DNA from: Rostratula benghalensis
Lineage: Eukaryota > Chordata > Aves > Charadriiformes > Rostratulidae
Length of the DNA: 64,000 bases
NCBI GenBank assembly: GCA_013399305.1
Contig: VXAI01000013.1
Coordinates: 248,001-312,000, forward strand
Reading direction: 5' to 3'
The number at the start of each line of letters is the position of its first letter. Within the stretch, counting starts at the first letter, position 1. The translations under genes and the position numbers were made by a program. Positions 1 to 11,910 of the stretch are shown one piece after another. Below the pieces are notes generated by a model. It saw only the letters and a program-made list of their open reading frames with translations, had not been told where the DNA came from and made no database searches.

Positions 1-560
1 ATACCTTTGAAATACATAATTCTTCTTGAAATTGAAAAGGGCTTGAAATCTGAGAAAAATTTTCTTTGCTCTTGAGAGAGTGCAGGATATTTCCTCCCTG
101 GATATTTTTTCTCTAGGTGACTATATAACCAGCCAGTTCATTAAGCATACCAAAATTTAGAACTCTGATCTTTTGTTTGGAGATCAGGACAACAGATTAG
201 CAGACAATTATGTGTGCATGCTCTGTTTTCATCACTGCCTGTAGCTCAAGATCGTGAAAGGTCCTACGTGCTGCTTCTTGCTGTATGTGCATGCATGTAT
301 ATGGAAGGGCAGAGGGTTTCTTTGCTTCACTGAAAATTTATTATTACTAGGACCATGTCTGTGTCGGGCTTTTGTTTCTCTTCATCACTGTGACTTAATT
401 TCATTTTTTCCCCTTATTACAATTCACTGTTTACACAATAAAACATACAAGTATAAGAGTGTTTGATTGCAGAGGGAAACTGAAAATCCCTTTACGTTTC
501 TACAGGCTGAAATTGAAGCTTGAATGCACTTTGTACAGCCTAACCAACAGGGTTTGGCAA
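1..560. other. Gene-free AT-rich sequence
   Basis: I see no gene or recognisable repeat here. One open frame of 70 codons (254-466, plus) is cysteine- and leucine-rich with no recognisable family and no splice or promoter context, so I treat it as chance. The stretch ends where base composition shifts into the GC-richer island that follows. Confidence 0.6.
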
Positions 561-905
561 TCCTTATAAGAAAACCCAGGCTTTGCACAGACCTGAGGGC
601 ACAGATCTCAGGGCTGGCCTTGGGTCACTTTGGATAGAGCTGGGCTGAGCTGGTTTCAACATCTGCCTGGGTGCCAAGTGCCTGTTGACTACCCTGCCTG
701 AGCTTGGGAAGGGTCCAGACAAGTCAGGTAGTTACTATCCAACAGACCCTCAGACCCTTGTAGGGCTGAGCTTGGGGAACCTGTGGGGCTGTGCTTACAC
801 TCAGCTGGGAGCGGCCAGAAGGCTGGGGCAAGAAAGAATATAAAAGTTGCTTGAGCACGACTGTCAAGCTCAGTGGAGGGCACCCCCACCATGGACATCA
901 TACCC
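561..905 (+). promoter_or_regulatory. GC-richer promoter-like island with TATA box
   Basis: A discrete segment of about 350 bp is clearly richer in G and C than its surroundings, though not CpG-rich. Near its right end it has TATAAAAG (839-846). An initiator-like TCAGTGG (870-876) follows about 30 bp downstream, then ATG in a strong initiation context (ccccaccATGG, ATG at 891). The frame from that ATG closes after 10 codons, so there is no gene product to name. The arrangement could be a core promoter with a first exon, or the U3/R part of an old LTR, since such islands with a TATA box are typical of avian LTRs. I could not match it to a named family or find its ends. The motifs are visible; the promoter function is inference. 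Confidence 0.3.
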
Positions 906-3900
906 CTCCCAGAGAATGTTTAGAATATTAATGGCATATTATGGATTATCTGCTCACATACACTCGGTGCTGTTTGAGAAAGACTGAATTTTTCAAACAT
1001 TAGATACAGAGGGAGAATGGAAAGATGAATATAAACCAGGAACAGTAGTAGATAATATATTGTTTGCATACAATTCTAATTGTGTCATTAATGAAGTTTT
1101 TCTGTTTCAATACGATAATAATATAAATCTCTAGCTCCACATATCCAGTGTGGTTCCTTTTGCCCATAACAAGATTTTGAATGTAACATTACTAAGCCTT
1201 GTGTCTTGCTTTGATCCAGCAATTTCCAGATGAGTCTGCTTTGAGACAAACTCTGCATAATCACCTCTTAGTGCCTGACTGCTGAGTCTGCCCTCTGGTT
1301 CATCAAAGAAAGCTCCGCCTTTCTCTGATTGCCTCAGGTTCCATCATTACTGCTTACTTTACCCTGTCATTTCCCATACGTGAACAACTCCCCTCTCACC
1401 TCTACTTTCTGGAGGATCTGGGTGACTCAGAGTGAGTAGCTGAAACAGCAAATAGGTCACTTTCCCCAGTGATCTAGCTGCAGCCTGTTAGAAGAACAAA
1501 GCCTGTTGGGAAGAGTGACCATTCCATAACAAAACAACAGAATCCCAGGATCCTTTTGTAGTTCATTTCACAGGCTCACATCATTCCCTGGGAAAGCTTT
1601 TAACTGTAGGGTAGAAATTTTTATAATACCTGAGAAATGCATTGACTATCCTGATGCAGACAGACGTGCTGTAATGATGCAAATTGCTTTCCTTTGATTG
1701 TACTGTTTCATGAAAACATACTGTCAAAAGGATGTTTGATGTTCCTATGGTGGCTTTTTTGACTAGGAAAACATGAGATTTCTAAAAACGGTTCAGATAT
1801 TGTCCTGATATTTTACATTACTATGGCTCAAGATCATACCAAGCATATTTGAAACAATGGAAAGTGCTAGTGCACACTGTGAAAATCGACCTTTATTTTA
1901 TATGGACACAAGTTATTTGGCCTATTAACAGGTTTATTTGTTTAATATGATGGAAAGCAAACAGTGCAATTCAAATCAGTAATTATTATTGCCTATTTGG
2001 AATTGCTCTCTGTGTAATTCACATTCTATGTAATATCAACACTGCATCAGAAGCTTGGTCTCATGCCCTCTTCTCTATTAAAATAGTTCCTTTATTCTAC
2101 ACAGTGCTGGCAATTGATTTAAAAATAAGCATCACCTTTGAATTCACCTATGATTTAAAAAAAACCCAACAATGTAACATGATTTCATCTATTGTTATAA
2201 GCACAATGTTCAAAATCAGTCTTTTCTGAATAGCTTTTAAGGATTTAAATATTTTAAACGTTGCTGTACTTCTAAGAAGCTATACCACAGGCAGTATCTG
2301 CTTGTATTTTGTCCACAGAAATTAATAACATAAATCTAAGCAATTAGCTGGTACTTAAATGGCTATTTGCACAGGTAGCCAACTACACGTATTTTGTATA
2401 TTGCACATTTCTATATAATCACATTTTGACTGCATTACAAGTGTAGCTATGATATAAAAAAATATACATACACATGTATAACTCAGATAAATATTAACCT
2501 TTGTATTCTTCATGAATATGTGTATTTTAGTGTGACAGTCCAAAGTCTAATAGCAATGTTCAAAAATAAATTGAAAATAGTATTCAAGGAAGAACTGTGC
2601 ATTGCTTGAATAAGTTAACAATATAAACAAGGTAAATTCTGGAAAGATGTATGTATATTTAAGTTCACACAAACCCACATATATGTATTCCTGTGGCCTC
2701 AGATGAAGACGTATTGTACTTAATAACACTATACAATGGATGATTAGAAGAAAGAATTTTAATGTCCAGTTTTGTACTTTAACCTCAATTCCTGTTCGCC
2801 TTTTTGTGAAGCGGTATTCAAAGATGCTTTGCTTGTTTTCCAAACCTGTCTATCAGCTCTAATCTTGGCCTCATGAAAAAAATGTGCATACACACTGAGC
2901 ATATGCATTAGGACTTATGTTCACTGGTTATTTCACAGAATGGTCTGTTCACTAATGTAATAGACACTATTCTATTTGAATTATTGAACTGTTAAATTTT
3001 TAAATCCAATTCTTTGTTCCCATGCAATTCATAGCATTATCTTTAGGTAATCACAGAGAAGTCAGAATGAAAGTAGCTAATTCCATGTATTTTGCACCTA
3101 GCCAGACTTTGATTTTCCTCTAGAACTTTGATATATGCATTTTAACTTTAAATGACTGGGTGTTAACACTTCACTCTTTCCGGTGGGAGACTGCTTCAAA
3201 TACTGAGTAGCTTAGGCATTAAAGAATCTTCTTCCTATTTGTCCTCAGTTATCATTGTATGATTGTAGAGATTGTTGCAGAAACACACAAAGAATTTTCA
3301 GCTTTTTCCTATAACTGTTGTGGTTTTGCTTGAGTATTAAGTCAAGTGAAATATATTTGGCTCTTAAATCTATATCAAATTGATTAGCTATTTCAATACT
3401 GAAATTCTCAGGACTACCTACAGTGTACACTAACACCACATGTCCGTTATGCTGTACGGATTGGCCCTTGCTATATGATAATACAGGACATCGAAAATAA
3501 TTAGTACAGTTATTTAGGTAAAAAGAAAATTATAGTCACATTAAGGGTGACTGCTGAAAAAAGCTCCAATGATCTAACACTTGGTTTTCAAAGGAAACAA
3601 AATGCTTCACATTTCTAGAAGAATTAAGATTTTCTTAAAATCATGTACTCTTGTCTTACACCCGTAGTAGCTACTGCAGCACTTTTTCAGCTCTACCAAA
3701 CTTTAATACAAAAGGTGATCTGAATTTGAATCAGATCCAGGCTTTCTACCCAAATATAGTGAAAGCACCAGAATCAGCATCACTAATTTTTTAATAAAAT
3801 AGATATTTTATGAAACCTGACAACATTAGTAGAGATTTTTTACAATTGTAGATTAAGCCTTTCACAGGGAATCACTAATGACAGTCAGGTTCAATAGAAC

Positions 3901-5813
3901 AAAAAATTCATCTAATATTAGTTTCTGGCAAGTCAATTTGCAAGGTTATTTTTGCAGATTAAATTAGCTATATTGGGAGGTCACCCTCTTGCTTCTAAAT
4001 CAAGACAGACAGACAGATGCATAATAGCATAATGCTCTAGATGTATTATTAACCAATTTTTCACAATAAGGAAATTAGCTATTCTCCAAGAAGGGGTGAA
4101 TAAAATAAAAAAAGATGTTTTATAACATAATAAATATCTCTGGGAAGATGTTGGTGAAATGCCAGCTGAATATCATTAAGTGTGCAACATGTTTGTATCT
4201 CAGTGTTCAATCTCTCAAAAACGTAAGTTCTTAACTAAGAGTCAGAGAAGCTTGATATCATAATTTAAACCAGTTTAGGAACTATCTATTCTGAGCTATG
4301 AGATGTAATTGTATTCCCAAAACCAGAATTTTGGTTATTGCCTTAACTAATCATAAGCTTTCCGTCTACTGGTATTTGATAACTTATCACGTCTAGTCAA
4401 AGTAAATAATTTTGATTGGAAAATCATTCACCAAATTTAAACTAATTCCTAATGTTTTCTTTACATCTATGTTTTAGAAATAAATTATTTTTTTATTCTA
4501 AGAAAGGTGACAGATACAAATATGCAGTATATTATAAAATGTGCACAGAGAATGAGAAAAAAATATGGAAAAAGAAAATAAAGAAGAAAACGAGCAATCC
4601 AGATTAAAGATGAGTCATATCTTGAATTAAACAATATCTTGCCTGTTTTCAGGAACTTTTGTCATTGATCAGAAAACAAAAAAACAACCAAACACATGTT
4701 TGAATCTCTGCTTCCATTTGATTTTTGTCCAAGGACTGAGTACCTAGCATGGACATCACTCACTCATATTGAAAGAACATGGTCTTTTATGAAGGAAAAT
4801 AAAAAATCAAAGAGCACAGAGCTTTTTGGTATTAACTAAAGAACCCTTTGCAGTGGGGTGGAAAGAGGCATGCAAAAAACCCATCAGAACTGCACCAAGA
4901 TCCCTCCTCTCACACCTATCTTCTCTGGATGAGTGATGGCACCTGTGAGCTCAGGAGAGTGGCAACTGCTAGAGTTGCAAGGGTGGTGATGATGATAAGA
5001 GTTTCTATAGTTGGTGTGAATCTGTGAATCTCTCTAAGTCCGAGAGCTGAACCTCTGACTCTCAGCTCTTTCAGTATAAAGTGCTGTTCTGTCTTGCTGA
5101 GTGAAGTTGCTATTTTAAGTGATAACTTCCAGTATCAGTGAACATTCTGTACGGGAAAATTAATTTAAGAGCAAATTCAAGTGTTTTTACAGACTAGGTA
5201 TAAAAATGGTAAGGTTATTTTTACATATAACTTCTGGGGAAGGGCTAATGCTAATTAACTCTTCTCACTTAGTGACAAGTAAAAGTTTGGGAGTAATCAA
5301 TTTGCCTTCAAATTGTGGTAGTATATTGGGCCTCTAGCAAACTCTCATACCATCTAGAAATAAATACTCTGGGTCAGATGGACCTATAATATAGTACACA
5401 CTCTGGAAAATGGTGGGCTGCTAAATCTCTTTGAAATCCATGAAAGTTTGGTTGTCTCAACAAGACTTGGGTGTCCTTATAGAAGAGCTGATGCAGAATG
5501 GCCTCAGATACAGACAATGTGCAATATAATAAGGAGGTACATTTACTTTATCTGATCTCTGCGGAATCTCATAAGTTTTATTTAGCTTTTGGCAAAAATA
5601 AATCAAATAAAGAACAATTATTTTCATTCGTATTACAAAAGGATATTAAACTCTGACCAAGAGTAGGATACCAGTATATTAGATATTGAGATAAACTGTG
5701 TTCCTAAATACTTACAAATTACATAAAGTTGATGAAAAAGTGTATTATTATTCATACTTTGCGTTGGTGCCACTAAAACATAGAGTGTCATTTGCCCAAG
5801 GTCAACTATCTGA
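906..5813. other. Gene-free AT-rich sequence
   Basis: No gene is supported. Open frames of 60-98 codons (for example 2,547-2,843, minus) are AT-driven, rich in F, I, Y and L, and resemble no family I know. A short (GACA) run lies at 4,004-4,017. The segment around 5,330-5,520 is slightly less AT-rich but not recognisable. Confidence 0.6.
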
Positions 5814-5829
5814 TTTTTTTTTTTTTTTT
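5814..5829. repeat. Poly(T) tract, 16 bp
   Basis: An uninterrupted run of T. It is not followed or preceded by a recognisable retroposed gene on either strand. Confidence 0.9.
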
Positions 5830-8800
5830 ACTTAGTTATTATTTTAATTTACTAGCAATACAGAACACACATAGAGAAACATTTAACTTAGTTATCCATC
5901 TAATGCATTTGCCACAGTAAGGTCCTTGGCCATGAGTGGAACTTAAAGGCCCTGTGTTAGTCAAAGTAAAGATGGTAATAAATGCCATGTTTTTTCCCCT
6001 CAAAGCATTTTTGTTCCCTCTGAAAGTGCAAATGAAAACACAACAGGGAAAGGTCTTCTGTTTTATAACTGTGTCTATTGAGTGACATTATATCCCCTCC
6101 TACTTGCCTACCTCTCAGATAATTTTGAGGCTCCTTTTCTGTACCTTTCAACTGACTTTTTCCGAAAACATTCTCCAACAGTATGACAGAAGACACCTCT
6201 CTGACAGTATGTTTTCTTCTCTAATGGCTGTGCGTGCCATGTGACTGCGGTCCCTGACTGGTTGGTAGTGAGTAATAGATTGCTTTATTTTTAGAGCAAA
6301 TGTGTGTAATGGCTGTGTTCTTGTTTCTGATGGCAACATCAGGAGGGAACTGTGACCATTGTAATAGCAAATATGGTATCAGTAAATTTTGCTAGCTGTA
6401 AGTTGTAACAAACAGACATACATACTTGCCTTTGAAACAAATAGTAAATGGTTAAGTCAATCTTAGCCATTTACTGCTGATCACTGCAGGAAAAACTTAA
6501 GCACCAGGCTCTTGAAAGAAACAAAAATGGAGAGGGGGGGAACCAGGAATGGTAATGAAGACACAAAATATTTTTAAGACGCTTTAGTCAATTATATCCT
6601 TTATCCTTCTACTTTTGTTGTACTTTTCAGACTTCTGTTTAAATGGCAATTTTCCCTTTCTGGTTTGTAGCTAATTTTTGTTTTGTACCTTCTATTGGCT
6701 ATGTGTCTCACATACTTCAGTTCTCATTCCTTTTATTCCTTCTTGTTCATTGAGCTATTCTCCTTATTAATTTAATTATCTGCTCACGCTTTCCTTTAAT
6801 TCAGTTTTATCCTGAATTTGTCTTTATAGTCTTCTGTCATGTCACTTCCCTGCTGCTTAATTCTTACCTCTTTCCAGCACAAGCAAAAGGATCATTTGCC
6901 TTGAGTTCAGTGAGCTTTGGAAAGACCTTAGCTATTATTAAGCTTTTACATGGTTGCTGAAAGCTATTTGAATACAGTAGCTTCCCCTTGGAGTACAACA
7001 TAAGTGATTGGTGGTTATGTCACAAAAAAATTGTTGTTTCTGATATATGGAATATGTACTGAATGAACTCTCAAAGGTTTTGGTGGGTTTGGGGTTCCCC
7101 CTACCCACTTTTTGTTTTTGTTGTTGGGGTATTGACTAGTAATAAGAAGAGTCCCAGCAATCCAAGATTAAAAAGAGCAACTGGAACCTGTGTTTTAGTG
7201 ATCTGTGAGCTGTAGCAGAATAACCTAATAGTAAAGATGGGATTAGGGTGCAGGTCTTTTGAGTTTCAATCCAGTGCCTATCCACCTTGAAGGAAATGGA
7301 GAAATTCAGTCATCTCATGCAAATTAAATTCAAATTTCTTTACCTGATCTATCTGGAAACAGCAATACAAGACAGTGGCGGTGCAATCCACTCTCTGTCA
7401 AATAAATAAATTATGACTTTACACATGCATACACATATATATATGATTAAGTATTGAACAGTTTAACTGATCTCAAACAGTAGGGCTCAGAAGTAAGGCT
7501 TAACTTAGCTGGTTTGTCTTGAATAACTGGATTTTAAGTAGAACTAAGTGAGAGGCAAAGTGCCATCAAAAAGTACTAGTAACAAAAATATATCTGCAAG
7601 AAAGCCCTAGTCATGAATCTTAACTTATGTTTGGATGGATACCAAAGGCTAATCATCATTTTATTACTTCAACACCTTCTTCAAAGAAGTACAAGAAATG
7701 GACCAAGGATGAACAGAATTTAAATTTTGATTTAGTAATAACATCTATATTCACAGAGACCTTACCCACTGGCAGATAAAAATGTGATGTACTGCTATTT
7801 TATTACTTTTAACTTTAGTGTATTCTGAACTTATTTGGACCCATTGCTGCAAAAATCTCAAATTTCTCCTAAGTCATACTTATATTGTCGTCTCCATGAA
7901 ACACTAAAACTCAGCTGGAGCACAAGATGGCAGAGTTTAACTTTTTAATCAGCTGATATATGCAGTATGCAGCATTTTAAGAGATACAGCTATAGGCCAA
8001 CATTTTGGTCCAAAAATTCTGTTATTGCAGACCACATAGAATGTCAATACATGCACTTCTAACAATAAAAGGTTTAATTGAAGTTTATATCACATCACAC
8101 TCATTCTCCTTGCTAAAGCATGTTTAGGGTTTGATCCAATAGTGGGAGCCATACCTCACAATTAAATTTACTTATTGCCCAGCCCCAATGTAATAACTCT
8201 TAGATCCAGTTTGTTTACTCCCTGAGTTTACACCCTCCCCACGGCACCAACATCATTCTTGAATTTTGCCATGCCAAAAAGCTGGCACAAATAGTAGTCT
8301 AAACACCCATGAACTCAATCATTCATATAAACATCCCACAGACAGAGAAGTGTTTATATCATAGTTCTACAAAAAGATGAATTGATGAACATGAAGTGCC
8401 TTGTCCAAAACAGTGAAGTTGTCAACACTAGTGCCAAGGTTGGATTTACTCATGATTCATATCCCCATTCTCTAAAAACAAAAAGATATCACTCAAGGAC
8501 TGTGAAAACCCCTGAGTGCAAAAACCCAGTATGTTTCTGCAATATTCTAAAACCTTTGGATACTGAGAAATACAGGTGAGCTAAATACCAGGAGATGGGT
8601 ATGAATGCCGTGGTTAATTCATAAAAATGGACAAATGTTCAGATCAAAAACTAAGGTTTTGAAACTACAGAAGCATGAGGCATAAGCATATAACACTCCA
8701 CAGAAAACTTCAGGTCTAAAAAAGAATTGTATCAAAAAAACCCACAAAATCCAAGAAAATTCTTATAAAAGCATTTAGCATTTAGATTTGTAAGCTGGCA

Positions 8801-8979
8801 TGGGTTTAACGCAGGATTTATCATGGACATTGACAAGGACATAAGAAGTGATCTAATACTGCGTCTTCCTTCTTGAAATTTATCAGCCATAATTCAGCTG
8901 TTTATTTCTATTTCTCTCTTCAAATTATGTAAGGAATTTTTTTTTGTTCATTATATTCCAGGTCCTTGCTTCTAGTCTT
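5830..8979. other. Gene-free AT-rich sequence
   Basis: No gene is supported. Two overlapping minus-strand frames (5,957-6,196 and 6,148-6,339) and one plus-strand frame (8,382-8,579) are short and unrecognisable. There is a short homopolymer G run near 6,533-6,540 and a small (AT) run near 7,436-7,444. Confidence 0.6.
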
Positions 8980-9260
8980 CTCTTTAAATCACATAAGTTT
9001 TTCAGTTACACCTATTCTACCTCTCTGCTTCACGTTTAAAATGATTCTAGGTTTTACATCGATCTTATTTGAACTCACCATTTCCATTGTTCACTTAGAA
9101 CTGCATCAGGTTTTTTTGAATTGCTTTATTTTCCCTGTCTACTTCAATTTCTGGGCTTGAATCACATCAGTTTTACATCAACTTTCAATCACTCCTATCT
9201 CAGACATCTATTTTTACTTCTTACTTTAAATCACATCAACTTTCATATTGATGTAATTTA
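8980..9260. repeat. Degenerate tandem array, about 60-bp period
   Basis: About four and a half diverged units can be read. Unit starts resembling ctttaaatcacat lie at about 8,983, 9,035, 9,096, 9,156 and 9,224. The 13-mer ctttaaatcacat recurs at 8,983 and 9,224 (241 bp apart, about four periods). The 10-mer gttttacatc recurs at 9,051 and 9,170 (119 bp, about two periods). The sequence aatcacatca recurs at about 9,160 and 9,230. Units are C/T-rich on the plus strand and 52-67 bp long. A 64-codon open frame (8,966-9,160) crosses the array and is not thought to be coding. It is either an eroded minisatellite or chance similarity in biased sequence. Confidence 0.45.
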
Positions 9261-11850
9261 TATAACCATCTCATATTACTTATTCTTGGCATATTGACTT
9301 AAAAAGGATTTCCAATTTGTATAAATCTCTGTGAATTTGTTGCGTTTGCAGTACCTTTATGTGATATGCTGGATTCAAAAATAAATTGAAAATTATTTTC
9401 TATATGGAAATATTGTAAGTGACAACACAAAAATCTTAAAATAGAATGTTTTCCCTTCCTCAGCAATGGACCTAAACTAAATCTTCTGAAATTAACGGGA
9501 GTCTTTCCAAGTACCGTATAGGAAAAATGCAAAGACAGCATATACTCCCACGCTATTAAATTCAGATACATTTTCATAGGAAAGATCAAATACGAGATTA
9601 ATTTAGGATGGAGGTTAAACTTTAAATCAGGCATAAATTATAGACAGACGCTATTTTAGTAACACTTGTTTCTAAATGACAAGATAAGTAATGTAAGCAA
9701 ATGTACCTTACCAAGTTGATCTGAAATAAGGAAGATATGACTGCATTTGGATTTTACCGAATCAGAAATGCAGAAAAGAGTTGCTAACTCCACTACAGTT
9801 ATTGTCCAGGAAAGAAACATATCCGCTTCTTTCTCTCGTTCTGACGACAAGTAATGCAGGGCCAGAATTGGTGCCATGCTAAATGACATACCTGTTTTTA
9901 TGGTCTGGATTTTCAGCCATTCACTAGCTGCTATATTGTTACATTTTGCAAGTTAAACATGGAGATATTAGAATCTTATTACTCAGCTGTGTACTCAAAT
10001 GGATAGAGATGCAGACTACATCCTTTCAGTTGAGACACTTCCTGCTATTTTCCTGAATTAGGCATCAGGTTGGGTGTCCTGCTAAATACAGATATCTGAG
10101 TTAGGAACCCAAAGTTCCCTTCATAGCCAATGGAGAGAAAATGTCATGTCATGCATGCCCTGAAAACATCTCTTCTTCTGTGAACAAAAATTACTGAGTA
10201 AACAAATCCTAAAGCAATAAGTCATAGACTTGTAGATATCTTCACCTAGGTAAGACGACGCCCAGCTGTTGTACAATGCCATGCACAGGAGGACATCTTG
10301 GGGGATAGGAATTTCCATTGTGCACTGCTGTAGACTGATGTGGCAACTTGGCTGCCAGTTTCTGCTGACCACAGATCTTCATTACATTAATAAGTAAGAA
10401 TGATGAAATTCCATGCACAAGAAGATTCAAATAAATTCTAATGTGTATTAAATGGAAGATGGTTGAATATTTAAAAAAAGAAAATAAAAACAAAACAAAA
10501 CTCAGTTTTCAAATTATTCTGTTGATCATAAGTCAGAACAGACTTCCAAGAATGGGATTACTTGAAATTTGCACAAGCCCTGAAATTTGTTATCTCTGAG
10601 AGACACATAGTGGGTACTTCTATTGTTATTTTTATTTTATTTTCTTTTACCTCGATTGCATATTTTTCCTCTCCCAAATTTGCTCAGAATTCAATTGCTT
10701 GTTATTTTCCTTCCCTTAGCTTATTTGTACTTATAGTTGTTCTGGGTGTTGCACTGCAGTTTTATAAAGTTGTTTTATATATATTTTTTTCTTTCATTTG
10801 GCCAAAGTGTCACATAAATCCTTACTGTTCCTGGAAATTCATAGGTCACAAAGTTGATAACTATGATGATCTGACAAAAATAATGTAAGTAATGACATTT
10901 ATACAGTTCAAGCAGACACCTGTGACATCTATAGAATAAAAGTGCATTGATCAAGATATAATTAATATTATTTTACCTCAAACCCAATTGTAAGTGTACT
11001 ACATTGTGACCAACAACAGTATATAAAACTTTGTAATACTGTGATGGCATAGCCAAATAAAATATATAGACATTTTGCACAAATATGAATGCACTGTTAT
11101 ACCTAAGGGACAAACAAAGACTTATGTGCTTGCTCAATGTGGAGGCATGCAAATCATAGTTCTTTCAGGTTTGAGAACAAAGAACAAGGAAAGCACAAGG
11201 GACTGCAGACAGACAGGACTTGCCAAATCCACAAGGAGTAATGAAAAATACATATACAACATAAGCAACATCAGGAGCAAATTAATACCCCCTTTGGGTG
11301 GAGTTGGAGTAGTATAAATACATGTGGCATAAGTGAGGAAGATGGAGTGACAATTCCATTTCATAGTCCTGACTTTATCAGACAGGTTTCATTGCCTGCT
11401 CACTGTGACTTCAGGGTCACCGAAGACTGTAGCTATTGTTGCTACCAATACAGCATCAGCTCCATGAACCTGATTTTTAGGTCTTCTTAACATCACTCCC
11501 ACCACAATTTCTAATTCCCTAACTGATACCAATTTTAATCTATGCACAAATATATTTTGTTTTAATACTTGAAAACTTAGCATATAAATTATTATTACTT
11601 TGAAATAGATGTGTCCAGAGATCTGTTCAGAAAAGCAAAAACAAAGTCCAAAGCCAAAATGTATGAATTACAACTGCTGCAGTTATTAATATGTCAGAAA
11701 GTCCTTAGTGTCTTGAAAGGTAGCATGGTATGTTTTAAAATTATATGGTTGAGATTGGAGGCTTAGAGTAATTATAATTAGAAGAGCTGAATCTACATGT
11801 ATTTTTGCCTAGTGCATATAATGAAATGTGTAAGAAATCTACTTATAATG
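9261..11850. other. Gene-free AT-rich sequence
   Basis: No gene is supported. Frames of 111 codons (9,299-9,634, minus), 83 codons (10,121-10,372 and 10,242-10,493, minus) and 108 codons (10,562-10,888, plus) overlap or abut. None resembles a known protein, and their hydrophobic character follows from T-rich sequence. Confidence 0.6.
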
Positions 11851-11910
11851 AATAGAATAGAATAGAATAGAATAGAATAGAATAGAATAGAATAGAATAG
11901 AATAGAATAG
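11851..11910 (+). repeat. (AATAG)12 microsatellite
   Basis: Twelve perfect copies of the pentamer AATAG occupy 60 bp. The reverse complement is (CTATT)n, the same pentamer class as some avian CR1 3' tails (compare the tail at about 35,984-36,013). The array could therefore have grown from a minus-strand CR1 tail. However, the sequence to its right, where the CR1 body should lie, does not resemble CR1, so I call it only a simple repeat. Perfect copies suggest it is young and likely length-polymorphic. Confidence 0.97.

Noticed and set aside
2559..9393. 20-bp identical word (ttcaaaaataaattgaaaat) at 2,559-2,578 and 9,374-9,393
   Set aside because: Flanks do not match, and the word is low-complexity AT sequence; compatible with coincidence over 64 kb.
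9299..9634. 111-codon minus-strand open frame
   Set aside because: No family resemblance; residue use follows AT-rich composition.
10562..10888. 108-codon plus-strand frame resembling a membrane protein
   Set aside because: The hydrophobic run comes from T-rich DNA (many TTT/ATT/CTT codons); no conserved motif or gene context.
11851..11910. AATAG array as a CR1 3' tail with attached element
   Set aside because: The right-hand flank lacks any CR1 3' UTR wording, so only a simple repeat is claimed.
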